From positions 248,001 through 312,000 of the forward strand of contig NZ_JABJQZ010000002.1 in NCBI RefSeq assembly GCF_013155335.1: 64,000 nt of DNA, read 5' to 3'. Source of the DNA: Nocardioides sp. zg-1230 (GTDB lineage Bacteria > Actinomycetota > Actinomycetes > Propionibacteriales > Nocardioidaceae). The position numbers and the translations under genes are program-made. A model generated the notes under the pieces. It was not told where the DNA came from, did no database searches, and saw only the letters and a program-made list of their open reading frames with translations. The first letter of the stretch is position 1; the number at the start of each line of letters is the position of its first letter. This document shows, in pieces, positions 33,000 to 41,124 of the stretch.

Positions 33000-33089
33000 A
33001 AGACCACCCAGATCTACGAGGGCACCAACCAGGTCCAGCGGATCGTGATGGCACGCCAGCTGCTCGCGGGGGTGCAGTCCCAGCTCTGA
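33000..33089 (+). pseudogene. displaced 3' end of the acyl-CoA dehydrogenase gene (candidate attR)
   Basis: The frame reads KTTQIYEGTNQVQRIVMARQ (20 residues), then LLAGVQSQL and stop. The intact ACAD ends KITQIYEGTNQVQRIVMARQ, LLAGVQSEL. Bases 33005-33040 are identical to 18680-18715 (36 bp). There is no start codon or upstream body. Codons after the core end in G or C as in the host genome. This fragment is thus most likely the original end of the gene, cut off by the island. Confidence 0.85.
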
Positions 33090-33124
33090 CCCGCGGGCGT
33101 GGTGGCCGTCATTCAGCTCAACGG

Positions 33125-33160
33125 GTTGCGTCCTGCGCAACGCTACGCGCGTTGCGCAAC
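33125..33160. promoter_or_regulatory. cluster of GTTGCG/CGCAAC half-sites before sdaA
   Basis: Four half-sites alternate in orientation within 36 bp: GTTGCG at 33125-33130, CGCAAC at 33136-33141, then GTTGCGCAAC (a 10-bp palindrome) at 33151-33160. TGCGCAACG and CGTTGCGCA form a perfect 9-bp inverted repeat at 33134-33158. This is a likely operator for a regulator I cannot name, placed 80 bp before sdaA. Confidence 0.5.
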
Positions 33161-33239
33161 AATGGTCTTGCCCTCAGCCCGCCGCTGGATCATCATCGAG
33201 GATGCGGCCGCCGACGTCGGCGGCAGCGGAGGGATCGGC

Positions 33240-34616
33240 ATGACCGTCAGCGTCTTCGACCTGTTCAAGGTGGGCATCGGTCCCTCCAGCTCGCACACGG
33301 TCGGTCCGATGAAGGCGGCCCACCTGTTCGTCGACGGTCTGCGCGCCGACGACCTGCTCCGGGACGTCGCCCGCGTCCACGTCGAGCTCTTCGGCTCGCT
33401 CGGTGCCACCGGCCACGGCCACGGGAGCGTCAAGGCGGTCGTCCTCGGCCTCGCCGGTGAGCAGCCGCACCTCGTCGACCCGGTGGCGGCCGACCCGATG
33501 GTCCAGGCGGTGCTGTCCTCGGGGTGGATCGAGCTCGCCGGCGAGCACCCGGTGCCGTTCTCGGCCGACGACGTCCTGATGCACCGGCGCAAGCGGCTGG
33601 AGCTCCACGTCAACGGCATGGTCTTCCAGGCCTTCGGGGCCGGGGGCGCTGAGCTGAAGAGGCGCGAGTACTACTCGGTCGGCGGCGGCTTCGTGCTCGG
33701 CGAGGACGACTTCGGCAACCGGCGGCTGGTGGCCGACGAGACGCCCGTTCCGCACCCCTTCACCACGGCCGACGAGCTGCTCGCCATCACCCGGGCGACG
33801 GGCCTGCGGGTCAGTGACGTGATGCTGGCCAACGAGGTCGTCCGGAGGCCCGAGGACGAGGTGCGCCGCGACCTGCTGGCGATCTGGCAGGTGATGCAGG
33901 AGTGCGTCGAGCGCGGCAGCCGGACGACCGGCGTGCTGCCCGGAGGCCTGAAGGTACGCCGACGGGCGGCAGACCTGCGATCCCGGCTAGAGGTCGAGTG
34001 GGCGTCCGGCGTTCCCGACCCCCTGGGCGCCATGGAGTGGGTGGCCCTCTACGCGCTCGCGGTCAACGAGGAGAACGCCTCCGGCGGACGGGTCGTGACG
34101 GCGCCGACCAACGGCGCCGCCGGCATCGTGCCGGCGGTGCTGCACTACTACCACCACTTCGTCCAGGGCGCAGACGACGACGGCGTCGTCCGCTTCCTCC
34201 TCACGGCGGCGGCCATCGGCCTGCTCTTCAAGGAGAACGCCTCCATCTCCGGCGCCGAGGTCGGCTGCCAGGGCGAGGTCGGCTCGGCCTGCTCGATGGC
34301 GGCCGGCGGACTGGCTGAGCTCCTCGGCGGCACCCCGGAGCAGGTGGAGAACGCCGCCGAGATCGGCATCGAGCACAACCTCGGGCTCACCTGCGACCCG
34401 GTCGGCGGGCTCGTCCAGATCCCCTGCATCGAGCGCAACGCTGTGGCCTCGATCAAGGCGATCACGGCGGCCCGGATGGCCGTCCGCGGTGACGGCTCAC
34501 ACGTGGTCTCCCTCGACAAGGCGATCAAGACCATGCGCGAGACGGGGCGCGACATGAAGGACAAGTACAAGGAGACCGCCCGCGGGGGCCTCGCCCTCAA
34601 CGTCGTGGAGTGCTGA
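33240..34616 (+). CDS. sdaA: L-serine ammonia-lyase (iron-sulfur dependent)
   Basis: This 458-aa single-chain L-serine dehydratase turns serine into pyruvate and ammonia with a [4Fe-4S] cluster. It starts with the beta domain ([20 protein letters not shown], 20 residues; then [13 protein letters not shown]). The alpha domain follows with [20 protein letters not shown] (20 residues), the cluster Cys in [19 protein letters not shown] and [22 protein letters not shown] lies 6 nt before the ATG; a longer frame from 33099 has no family similarity. The operator cluster upstream suggests repression. Before island insertion it would have been the neighbour of the ACAD gene. Confidence 0.96.
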   Translation: MTVSVFDLFKVGIGPSSSHTVGPMKAAHLFVDGLRADDLLRDVARVHVELFGSLGATGHGHGSVKAVVLGLAGEQPHLVDPVAADPMVQAVLSSGWIELAGEHPVPFSADDVLMHRRKRLELHVNGMVFQAFGAGGAELKRREYYSVGGGFVLGEDDFGNRRLVADETPVPHPFTTADELLAITRATGLRVSDVMLANEVVRRPEDEVRRDLLAIWQVMQECVERGSRTTGVLPGGLKVRRRAADLRSRLEVEWASGVPDPLGAMEWVALYALAVNEENASGGRVVTAPTNGAAGIVPAVLHYYHHFVQGADDDGVVRFLLTAAAIGLLFKENASISGAEVGCQGEVGSACSMAAGGLAELLGGTPEQVENAAEIGIEHNLGLTCDPVGGLVQIPCIERNAVASIKAITAARMAVRGDGSHVVSLDKAIKTMRETGRDMKDKYKETARGGLALNVVEC

Positions 34617-34621
34617 CCCGG

Positions 34622-35062
34622 TCAGTCCGGCGTGATGTGGCGCCACGGCCGGGACAGCTCGAAGCGCCGCCCGCTGATCTCGGTCACGTCGACCTCCACC
34701 ACGTTCCACTTCTCGGTGGCGACCCACGGCCGGAGGGGCAGGTTCTCGGCGCGGTGCTCCTCGTCCTCCTCGAGCCGGCGCGCGCGGCCACGCATCACGA
34801 TGCTGGTGGCGTGCTCGCCGACGATCTCGTCGACCTCGAACGCGACGTCGGGGTTCATCGCGACGCCGAGCAGCTTGGAGCCCTCGGCGGTCCGGAACAG
34901 CAGGGTGCGGTGGCCGGTGGCCGGGTCGTGGTCGACGGCGTAGTTGACGGGGGCGATGTGCACCTCGTCGGCGAGGTGGTGGGCCAGCCTGCCGAACTCG
35001 TGGTGGCGCAGGAACTCCCAGCACTGCTCGGTGTCCAGGCGGGTGATCGGCTGCTCCTCCAT
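34622..35062 (-). CDS. pyridoxamine 5'-phosphate oxidase-fold protein
   Basis: This 146-aa protein has the split-barrel flavin-binding fold. The pattern is CWEFLRHHEFGRLAHHLADE (20 residues), HIAPVNYAVDHD, LLFRTAEGSKLLGVAMNPDV (20 residues) and AFEVDEIVGEHATSIVMRGRA, cut here for length. These small PPOX-like proteins reduce or bind various cofactors including F420 and FMN; real pyridoxamine oxidase activity is unlikely. Synthesis of F420 is encoded at 58-60 kb, so F420 binding is possible but unproven. The ATG at 35062 has TACGGT 6 nt upstream. Confidence 0.85.
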   Translation of the reverse strand: MEEQPITRLDTEQCWEFLRHHEFGRLAHHLADEVHIAPVNYAVDHDPATGHRTLLFRTAEGSKLLGVAMNPDVAFEVDEIVGEHATSIVMRGRARRLEEDEEHRAENLPLRPWVATEKWNVVEVDVTEISGRRFELSRPWRHITPD

Positions 35063-35068
35063 GACATG

Positions 35069-35074
35069 ACCGTA
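35069..35074 (-). promoter_or_regulatory. -10 hexamer TACGGT before the PPOX-fold gene
   Basis: TACGGT on the minus strand ends 6 nt before the ATG at 35062, giving a leaderless start. It supports this ATG over upstream in-frame starts. Confidence 0.45.
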
Positions 35075-35169
35075 CGGTGATGCGCTCGGGGTCGGCAGGG
35101 TCCTTGGACCCCACCGGGAGGGGCCGTCCTCACCTGTCGTCCGACGCGCGCCCGGCAGACGCTGGGGGC

Positions 35170-36000
35170 ATGGACACCACGCGCACGCCCACCCGCCGGA
35201 TCCTGGTCGCCTACGACGGCTCACCCGAGGCCGAGCTGGCCCTCGGCTGGGCGGCGGAGGAGGCGCGCGGCACCGGTCGCGGCCTGCACGTCGTCGCCAT
35301 CGACGACGCCCTCACGTCGCCGTGGGGTGCCGAGACGGTGCACCGTGGCGAGGAGGCGCTGGCCGGCATCGAGAAGACGCTGGGGGACCTCGACGTCGTC
35401 GCCGAGACGCGGGTCGGTCACGTCACCGGTGAGCTGCTCGGCGCCGCGGCGTCCGCCGACCAGGTGGTCGTCGGGAGCCGCGGGCACGGCCGGGCGGAGG
35501 ACCTGCTCGTCGGCTCGGTCAGCCAGCACCTGGCCCGGCACGCGCCGTGCCCCGTGGTCGTCGTACGCCCCACCCGCGGGTCGGACCCACGCATCGTGGT
35601 CGGCGTCGACGGCTCGTCGGCGAGCTCGGCGGCGCTGGAGTACGCCTGCCGGCGTGCCGAGCGGACCGGGGCGCGCGTGGTCGCCCTCCACGCCTGGCGC
35701 ACGCACGCACCGTCCACCGACGTCTTTAGCAGCGACCCCCGGGCGCTCAAGGGGCTGGCGCACCGCGAGGTCCTGCTCGCCGAGAGCATCGCCGGGCTGC
35801 GCGTCGACCACCCGGACGTCTTCCTGGAGCAGGAGGCCGTGCCGGTGGCGCCGGTGCCGTGCCTGGTCGACGCCTCCCACGACGCCTCGCTCGTCGTGGT
35901 CGGCTCGCACGGGCTCGGCTTCTTCGGCGGCCTGCTGCTGGGGTCGGTGAGCCAGGCGGTCCTGCAGCGCGCGGAGTGCCCGGTCGCCGTGGTGCGCTGA
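35170..36000 (+). CDS. tandem-domain universal stress protein
   Basis: This 276-aa protein has two UspA domains. Domain 1 (about 9-132) starts RRILVAYDGSPEAELALGWA (20 residues) and holds the nucleotide motif VVGSRGHG...LLVGSVSQHL. Domain 2 (about 140-276) starts IVVGVDGSSASSAALEYA and ends VVGSHGLGFFGGLLLGSVSQ (20 residues). The G-x2-G-x9-G-S pattern is seen in both, suggesting ATP binding. It is a stress-survival protein of the cytoplasm. The ATG at 35170 was chosen because the domain begins just after it. Confidence 0.93.
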   Translation: MDTTRTPTRRILVAYDGSPEAELALGWAAEEARGTGRGLHVVAIDDALTSPWGAETVHRGEEALAGIEKTLGDLDVVAETRVGHVTGELLGAAASADQVVVGSRGHGRAEDLLVGSVSQHLARHAPCPVVVVRPTRGSDPRIVVGVDGSSASSAALEYACRRAERTGARVVALHAWRTHAPSTDVFSSDPRALKGLAHREVLLAESIAGLRVDHPDVFLEQEAVPVAPVPCLVDASHDASLVVVGSHGLGFFGGLLLGSVSQAVLQRAECPVAVVR

Positions 36001-36022
36001 CGGCGAGCAGGGAGGCGCTCGG

Positions 36023-36028
36023 CATACT
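36023..36028 (+). promoter_or_regulatory. -10-like hexamer CATACT before the lipoprotein gene
   Basis: CATACT (near TATACT) ends 6 nt before the GTG at 36035, again the leaderless arrangement. Confidence 0.4.
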
Positions 36029-36034
36029 GGCGCC

Positions 36035-36877
36035 GTGCTGCGCTACGCCCTCCCGCTCGTCCTGTCCGGCGCCCTGCTGGCGGGGTGCAGCTCCAGCGAC
36101 GACGACGCGGTCGGCCAGGTCGACGCGGGTCACACGCACGCCCCCGGCCAGGGCCACACGTCGCTCGCTGTCGGTGACGGCACCCGGGTCAGCGAGGTCG
36201 GCTACTCCCTCGCGGGCCTGCAGGTGCGCGAGCGGCGCGACGGCATCGGGGAGCTCCGCTTCCGCATCGACCACCACGACGGCGAGCCCGTCACCGACTA
36301 CGTCGAGGAGCTCACCAAGGAGCTGCACCTCTACGTCGTCAACGACGACCTGACCGTCTTCCGGCACCTGCACCCCACCCGGGCCGAGGACGGCACGTGG
36401 ACCGCGCCCTTCGACGTGCCCGACGCCGGCGGCTACCGGGTCGTCACCGAGTTCATCGCGGTCGACGAGGGCGGCAACGGTGACCACGTCGTGCTCGGGC
36501 GCCCACTGGCGCTGGCACCGGGTGACCCGGGTGACACCGCAGCGGAGGACCGGGCGGTGTCGGTGTCGGTCTCGGAGGCCCCGACCACGGGCCCCGACGG
36601 CGAGCTGCGGCTCGTCGTCCGCGACGCCGAGGGCCGGCCCGTCGAGCTCGGCACCTACCTCGGCGCCTACAGCCACGTGACCGGTTTCCACCGCGACACC
36701 GGCGCCATGGTGCACCTGCACCCCCTCGCCGCTCCGAAGGTCACCGAGGCGGGCTCCGAGCTGACCTTCCACGCCGAGATCGACGACCCCGGTGGCTACC
36801 GCCTGTTCGCGCAGGTGCGCGTCGACGGGTTCCTGCACACGGTGCCGGTGGAGCTCACGGTCGCACGCTCAGCGTGA
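36035..36877 (+). CDS. secreted lipoprotein, probably linked to copper handling
   Basis: This 280-aa protein has a signal peptide with lipobox LLAGC (C18) and a His-rich segment (HTHAPGQGH). Two similar beta-sandwich-like halves each contain a H-L-H-P motif: VFRHLHPTRAEDG and MVHLHPLAAPKV. I do not know its family by name. It is convergent with and overlaps by 23 bp the copC-copD fusion gene, and the YcnI gene lies beyond it. A metal-binding function at the outer face of the membrane is inference from the His motifs and neighbours. Confidence 0.7.
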   Translation: MLRYALPLVLSGALLAGCSSSDDDAVGQVDAGHTHAPGQGHTSLAVGDGTRVSEVGYSLAGLQVRERRDGIGELRFRIDHHDGEPVTDYVEELTKELHLYVVNDDLTVFRHLHPTRAEDGTWTAPFDVPDAGGYRVVTEFIAVDEGGNGDHVVLGRPLALAPGDPGDTAAEDRAVSVSVSEAPTTGPDGELRLVVRDAEGRPVELGTYLGAYSHVTGFHRDTGAMVHLHPLAAPKVTEAGSELTFHAEIDDPGGYRLFAQVRVDGFLHTVPVELTVARSA

Positions 36878-38546
36878 GCGTCGTCACCGGGTTCTCGAAG
36901 CGGCTCAGCGCGATGCCCACCTGCACGTCCCACTGGCCGGCACGCGGCACCACCACCTCGCCGCGATAGGTGCCGGCGGCGACCGGGGTCACCACGACCG
37001 TGCCGAGGTCGAGCCCCTCGGTGCGCAGGGAGACGACCGGGGTCGTGGGCGGGTCGTACGGCTCGCCCGCCGCGTCCTGGACCTGCACGAGGAGGGTGTT
37101 GGAGCCCGTACGCCGCGGGTCCATTACCGCGAGCACGCGCAGGTCGCCGACCGAGGCCGAGCCGACCCCCGTGGTGCCGGACGCGGCCTCGACCTGCGCG
37201 GGGCGTGGGGACTGGTTGACCAGGAACCCCGTGACGCCGAGCAGCGCGACGAGCAGGACCGCCTCGACGCGGACGGCCCGCGTGACCACGGCGGCGGCGC
37301 GCTCGCGATCGCCGTGGCCGGAGGCGCGGGCGACGGTCGGCAGGGTGCGCCAGCGGTTCCAGCCACCCAGGGCCGCGACAGCCAGGGCGATGGCGACCTT
37401 GCCGAGGAGCAGCCAGCCGTAGCGGGTCTCGACCAGGCCGGACCACGACCCTACGATGCGCCATCCGAGCAGGGTGCCGGTGGCGGCGACCGCCAGCAGC
37501 AGGCCGCCGGCGAGGGTGGAGAACCGGGCGAGCGTCGTCGCGGCGACGACCTCGCGACCGGCGAGCGCATGCAGTGACAGCACCAGCCCGACGAGCCCGC
37601 CGAACCACGTCGCGCCCGCGAGGAGGTGCAGCACGTCGGCTGCGACAAGCAGGGGCGACGGCTCGTAGGCGCGGGTGTGCCCCACCACCGACGGGCCTGC
37701 GAGCGCCAGCGTCGCGCCTCCGGCCAGCAGCCAGCCACGCAGGCGGTCGGGCGGGGCCTCGGAGGCCGCTCCCGCCGCGAGACCCAGCCCGACCAGCACC
37801 AGGGCTGCGCTCAGCAGCTCGTTGCGCACCAGCCCGGGGTCGAACGCCGACACGATGTCGGAGAGCTCGAGCCCCTGCCCGTAGACCGCTGCCACCGGGA
37901 GCTGCAGGACGATGCCGGCCGCCCCCGCGCCTGCGGCGTACAGGAGGAGCCGGCGCAGGCGGGCACGCGTCCGGGTGCCGGCCCAGGTGCGGGGGAGGAC
38001 CAGGGCGAGGAACAGGGCGAGTCCCGTGGCGAGCAGCAGGCCGACGTAGGTGATGACGGTGACGACGTCGCGGACCACGGTCACGCCGGCCGAGGAGGTC
38101 TGGGGCTCCGGGGGCGCCGACACCGACGCCGAGGGTGCGCCCACCGAGAACGTCAGCGCACCCGAGATGGGGTGGCCGTCGCCGGAGAGCACGTTCCACG
38201 ACACGACGTAGGTGCCGTCGGAGAGGTCGGCCGCGCCGCTGAGCCCGACGGTCACCTCGGTGCCCCCGGCACGGGAGGTGGCCTCGACCTCCTCGCCCGC
38301 CGCGTCGTACACCGCGATCTCCTGCGACGTCAGCCGCACGGGCTCGTTGAAGGTCAACGTGACCGTGTCGGGCGCCGTCTCGACGACGGCTCCCTCGGCC
38401 GGGTCGGAGTCGATCAGCTCGGCGTGCGCCGAGGCCGGTGCGGCCCCGAGCACGACGAGCGCGAGCGCGACCAGTGCGGCAGCGACCCGAGCCCACCCCG
38501 CGGGGAGGGCCGGGTGCCGCCGCACCGGTCGCGCCGGCGACGTCAC
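36855..38546 (-). CDS. CopC-CopD fusion copper protein
   Basis: This 563-aa protein has a signal peptide ending ASA-H41; the mature N-terminus H-A-E-L-I-D-S-D-P-A-E-G is the copper-binding start of CopC. The CopC domain continues to about 140 with VVSWNVLSGDGHPISGAL, including the Asp-His copper ligands. A CopD domain with about eight membrane helices follows (RNELLSAALVLVGL, ATWFGGLVGLVLSLHALAG). A soluble beta domain closes the protein (VLAVMDPRRTGSNTLLVQVQ, 20 residues). Together it would bind copper outside and move it across the membrane. Its ATG overlaps the YcnI stop by 4 bp. Confidence 0.92.
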   Translation of the reverse strand: MTSPARPVRRHPALPAGWARVAAALVALALVVLGAAPASAHAELIDSDPAEGAVVETAPDTVTLTFNEPVRLTSQEIAVYDAAGEEVEATSRAGGTEVTVGLSGAADLSDGTYVVSWNVLSGDGHPISGALTFSVGAPSASVSAPPEPQTSSAGVTVVRDVVTVITYVGLLLATGLALFLALVLPRTWAGTRTRARLRRLLLYAAGAGAAGIVLQLPVAAVYGQGLELSDIVSAFDPGLVRNELLSAALVLVGLGLAAGAASEAPPDRLRGWLLAGGATLALAGPSVVGHTRAYEPSPLLVAADVLHLLAGATWFGGLVGLVLSLHALAGREVVAATTLARFSTLAGGLLLAVAATGTLLGWRIVGSWSGLVETRYGWLLLGKVAIALAVAALGGWNRWRTLPTVARASGHGDRERAAAVVTRAVRVEAVLLVALLGVTGFLVNQSPRPAQVEAASGTTGVGSASVGDLRVLAVMDPRRTGSNTLLVQVQDAAGEPYDPPTTPVVSLRTEGLDLGTVVVTPVAAGTYRGEVVVPRAGQWDVQVGIALSRFENPVTTLTLSVRP

Positions 38547-39277
38547 GAGGACGAGCGCGTCCGGGCGAGGGCGAGGCCGCCGGCGGCCAGGCCGAGCAGG
38601 CCGGCCACGAGACCGATCCAGCCGAGGGCCGGCGAGGTGTCGCCCGCGTCGGCGGCTGCCTCGGTGGACCCCTCCGCGGTCGCCTCCGCCTCGTCGGCGG
38701 CGGGCTCCGCTGCAGCCTCGTCACCGTGGCTGCCCGCCTCGGCGGCCACGATCTCGAAGGCCGGCGCCGGGCTCTCGAGCTCGTCCGGGTCCTGGCCGTC
38801 CGCGGGGACCTCGACCCAGCCGGTCTCGCCCTTCTGGCAGGTCTGGATCGTCGGGAAGCTCAGCGTCTCGCCCTCGGCGTCGGGCAGCTGGAAGGACAGC
38901 TCGAACGCGTCACGCTGCCCGTCGGGGAGCGGCGTGGTGGCGGTGTAGACGATCGAGGCGGTGCGCTCGGTGACCTCGTTGCCGTGGGCGTCGGCCACCG
39001 GCTCGTCGAGCTGCTCGATCGTCTTCTCGACGTCGTAGAACGGGTTTCGGCTCGGCGTCACCGACAGCACCGACTCGGGCACCTGGATCTCGAGCCTGGT
39101 GGTGGGCGAGCCCTCGCAGCCGTGGCCGACGCTGAAGGTGACGACGGTGTAGGCGCCTGCCGCGGCCGTCGACGGCGTGGCAGTGACGTGCGCGCCCGCC
39201 GGCGCGGCGAACGAGAGGGCGACGGCGGCGGTGGCGGCCGGGAGCGCCGCGAGGCGCGCGATCGTGCGGATGGACAT
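38543..39277 (-). CDS. YcnI-like DUF1775 copper-binding protein
   Basis: This 244-aa exported protein has a signal peptide ending PAGA-H30, so the mature chain would start with His (HVTATPST), the copper-coordinating residue of YcnI proteins. The DUF1775 domain (about 30-175) includes GAYTVVTFSVGHGCEGSPTT (20 residues) and FPTIQTCQKGETGWVEVP. An Ala/Glu-rich linker and one C-terminal helix follow (PALGWIGLVAGLLGLAAGGL, 20 residues), anchoring it outside. AGGAGA precedes the ATG. It is translationally coupled to the CopC-CopD gene, as in many copper operons. Confidence 0.92.
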   Translation of the reverse strand: MSIRTIARLAALPAATAAVALSFAAPAGAHVTATPSTAAAGAYTVVTFSVGHGCEGSPTTRLEIQVPESVLSVTPSRNPFYDVEKTIEQLDEPVADAHGNEVTERTASIVYTATTPLPDGQRDAFELSFQLPDAEGETLSFPTIQTCQKGETGWVEVPADGQDPDELESPAPAFEIVAAEAGSHGDEAAAEPAADEAEATAEGSTEAAADAGDTSPALGWIGLVAGLLGLAAGGLALARTRSSS

Positions 39278-39337
39278 GTCTCTCCTGAGGTGTGGTGCGG
39301 GTCTGGGGTCGGGTGACCACCCGGGCCCGGACCGGGC

Positions 39338-39880
39338 TCAGGTGGGCAGGACCGCCAGCGGCGGACCGCGTCTCGGTGCGACGAGCAGGAGGACGAGCGA
39401 GGAGCGTGCCGCGGCACGGGGCGACCGGCGCCGTACGCGGGTGGCGACCGGGACCGCCGCGTGCGCGCGGAGGGAGACGGCGTACGACGCCGCGCGCCGC
39501 CCGGCCCACCACAGCAGCGCCGTCAGCAGGGTGACGAAGGCGTGCGCCCCGACCATCTGCCACGACCAGCCCTGGCCGGGAGCGTCGGCGACGGCCGCGT
39601 GTTCGTGGCCGGTGACCAGGCCGAAGGACTCGTGCACGCCGAGCTGCGCCAGCGCGACCGCCGGCAGCAGGGCCCAGCCGGGCACGTCGCGTCGGAAGAC
39701 CAGGAGGCTCGCGCCCAGGACCACGGCGGCGACCAGCGCCAGTCCGGGACCGGTGGGCACGTCACCGCCGGCCCACGTGTGGGCCGTGGCGGCCCCGGTG
39801 ACGGCGACGGTCGTCGCCGCGACGGCGCGGGCGAGGGCGTGCGGGGCGCGTGCCCGCTCCACCCTCGCCTCCCACGTCAC
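39338..39880 (-). CDS. membrane protein of unknown function upstream of the copper genes
   Basis: This 180-aa protein has four or five hydrophobic helices and an Arg-rich C-terminus. A His-containing part lies between helices (AQLGVHESFGLVTGHEHAAV, 20 residues; then GAHAFVTLLTALLWWAG). I do not recognise the family. It is in line with and 60 bp upstream of the YcnI gene, so it is probably part of the copper operon. The start is a GTG at 39880; other starts are possible. Confidence 0.65.
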   Translation of the reverse strand: MTWEARVERARAPHALARAVAATTVAVTGAATAHTWAGGDVPTGPGLALVAAVVLGASLLVFRRDVPGWALLPAVALAQLGVHESFGLVTGHEHAAVADAPGQGWSWQMVGAHAFVTLLTALLWWAGRRAASYAVSLRAHAAVPVATRVRRRSPRAAARSSLVLLLVAPRRGPPLAVLPT

Positions 39881-39923
39881 GCGCTCATCGTCGCAGACGG
39901 GAGCGCCCTACGGGTGGCTCGGC

Positions 39924-40346
39924 CTACCAGCCGTGCGAGCGCCCGTGGCGCCGGTAGTCGGCGCGACCCGGCGGGGGCGGCGCGAACGGACCGCGCCTGC
40001 GGTGCATGAACCACATCAGCGGGAAGATGAGCAGGAACAGCGGCGCCTCGGCGATCACGCTCAGCACGATGAGCACGGCCAGGATCGGGAGCAGCGGCAG
40101 CCGGGAGCGCGAGCCGGGCCGCGCCGGCGCGCGGACCGGCGCGCGCGCCGGCTGCGCCTGGGGCCGCGGCAGGTCGCTGAAGAGCACCGCCAGGTCGGCG
40201 CGGGTGCGCGCCGTCCAGATCGCGTCGAGCCGCTCGTCGTACTCCTCGTGGTCGAGGCGCCCGTCGGCGTAGTGGGTCGCGAGGTCGGCCATCGCGCGCT
40301 CGCGATCGCTGTCAGAGATGCGCATGCGCGGGTCCGGCACGCTCAT
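39924..40346 (-). CDS. DUF1707 domain membrane protein
   Basis: This 140-aa protein has an N-terminal DUF1707 (SHOCT-like) domain at about 6-60: MRISDSDRERAMADLATHYA (20 residues), DGRLDHEEYDERLDAIWTAR (20 residues). A Pro/Arg-rich linker leads to one or two membrane helices (LPLLPILAVLIVLSVIAEA, LFLLIFPLMWFMHRRRG). Its ATG overlaps the stop of the PadR gene, so it belongs to that operon. Function is unknown; such proteins often occur with PadR regulators in actinobacteria. Confidence 0.88.
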   Translation of the reverse strand: MSVPDPRMRISDSDRERAMADLATHYADGRLDHEEYDERLDAIWTARTRADLAVLFSDLPRPQAQPARAPVRAPARPGSRSRLPLLPILAVLIVLSVIAEAPLFLLIFPLMWFMHRRRGPFAPPPPGRADYRRHGRSHGW

Positions 40347-41059
40347 CGCTCAGCGTCCCGTCCGTCCGCGAGGATGCCGTAGAGCCGGCGGCGGGTGTCG
40401 ACCAGGACGTCGAGGGCGGCCTTCTTCTGCTGGTCGGACCCCTGCGTGGCCAGCTGCCAGACGGCGCTGACGACCTGCCCGATCTCGCTCTTGATGTCGG
40501 CGTGGCCGGACGGCTGGTCCGCCGGCGCCTGCTCGGTGCGGGCGAAGGGCGCCCACACGGCGGCCAGCTCGGTGCCGTTCTCCTCGGCCCAGGCCGCGCC
40601 CGAGTCGCTCAGCCGGATCGTGCGGCGCCCGTGCTCGTCGTCGGACTCCACGAGGCCCTCGTCCTGGAGCTGCTGGATGGTCGGGTAGACCGAGCCGGGA
40701 GAGGGGCGCCACTCGCCGTTGCTGAGCTCGGCGATCTCCTGGATGACCTGGTAGCCGTTGATCGGCTCGTCGGCCTTCCGCGCGCGGTGGAGCACGTCGA
40801 TGATCGCGGTGCGGACGTCGCCGCGACGTACTCGTGGGCCCCGCTGCTGCGGGCGCTGCTGGGCGGTGGCGAAGCCGAAGATCTCGCCGAGCCACGGCGG
40901 GGGACCGCCGCGGTGCCCGCGCCCGCCGCCGGAGAACGCCTGCCCCCAGCTGCTCCAGTCAGACGTCCCGCGCGGCCGGCGGTAGTCCGGCTCGCCGCCG
41001 TTGCCCTGGTTGTTCTCGTCGTTGCCGGGCCAGTCGGCGCCGGGCCATTGGTGTCCCAT
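40343..41059 (-). CDS. PadR-family transcriptional regulator
   Basis: This 238-aa regulator begins with a disordered Gly/Pro/Arg-rich tail of about 75 residues. The PadR winged helix follows at about 78-160: NGYQVIQEIAELSNGEWRPS (20 residues), PGSVYPTIQQLQDEGLVESD (20 residues), RRTIRLSDSGAAWAEENGTE (20 residues). The C-terminal helices should dimerise (KSEIGQVVSAVWQLATQGSD, 20 residues). A 16-bp palindrome 65 bp upstream is a likely autoregulatory operator. The DUF1707 gene is coupled behind it. GAGGGAG precedes the ATG. Confidence 0.93.
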   Translation of the reverse strand: MGHQWPGADWPGNDENNQGNGGEPDYRRPRGTSDWSSWGQAFSGGGRGHRGGPPPWLGEIFGFATAQQRPQQRGPRVRRGDVRTAIIDVLHRARKADEPINGYQVIQEIAELSNGEWRPSPGSVYPTIQQLQDEGLVESDDEHGRRTIRLSDSGAAWAEENGTELAAVWAPFARTEQAPADQPSGHADIKSEIGQVVSAVWQLATQGSDQQKKAALDVLVDTRRRLYGILADGRDAER

Positions 41060-41124
41060 GTCTGCTCCCTCGGGTCTGTGTGAGATGTCATCGGGGCGGT
41101 ACGTCGTGACCTATCGCTGACGTA

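Larger units (their letters stand above)
18716..33040. mobile_element. putative 14.3-kb genomic island (chromate and organosulfate cargo)
   Basis: The segment is bounded by two copies of the ACAD gene 3' end with a 36-bp perfect core. It contains a chromate module (chrB-N, chrB-C, chrA, small membrane protein), an organosulfate module (TauD-like dioxygenase, ROK regulator, Opp/Dpp transporter, FGE, arylsulfatase) and, near the right end, a frameshifted AlpA/excisionase-like gene. No integrase or transposase gene is recognisable, so the element is probably immobile now. The stretch 18765-19006 holds no convincing gene. The exact ends depend on where in the core recombination took place. Confidence 0.65.
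32484..33239. other. gene-poor right island end and junction
   Basis: The 756 bp between the arylsulfatase and sdaA contain the frameshifted excisionase-like gene, the displaced ACAD 3' end and a cluster of inverted repeats before sdaA. In 32484-32640 a minus-strand GTG at 32575, with GGAGG upstream, opens a frame running into the sulfatase gene antisense. It has no recognisable similarity and is not called. The segment 32852-32999 holds short TGTGTG-rich near-repeats but no gene. Confidence 0.6.

Noticed and set aside
32603..33007. Minus-strand 134-codon frame at the right island end
   Set aside because: Only its stretch beginning MTETYGF is meaningful, as the first part of the frameshifted excisionase-like gene; the rest is Arg-rich shadow.
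30483..33140. 885-codon minus-strand open frame opposite the arylsulfatase
   Set aside because: Antisense shadow of the sulfatase gene; low-complexity Val/Asp/Gly composition and no motif.
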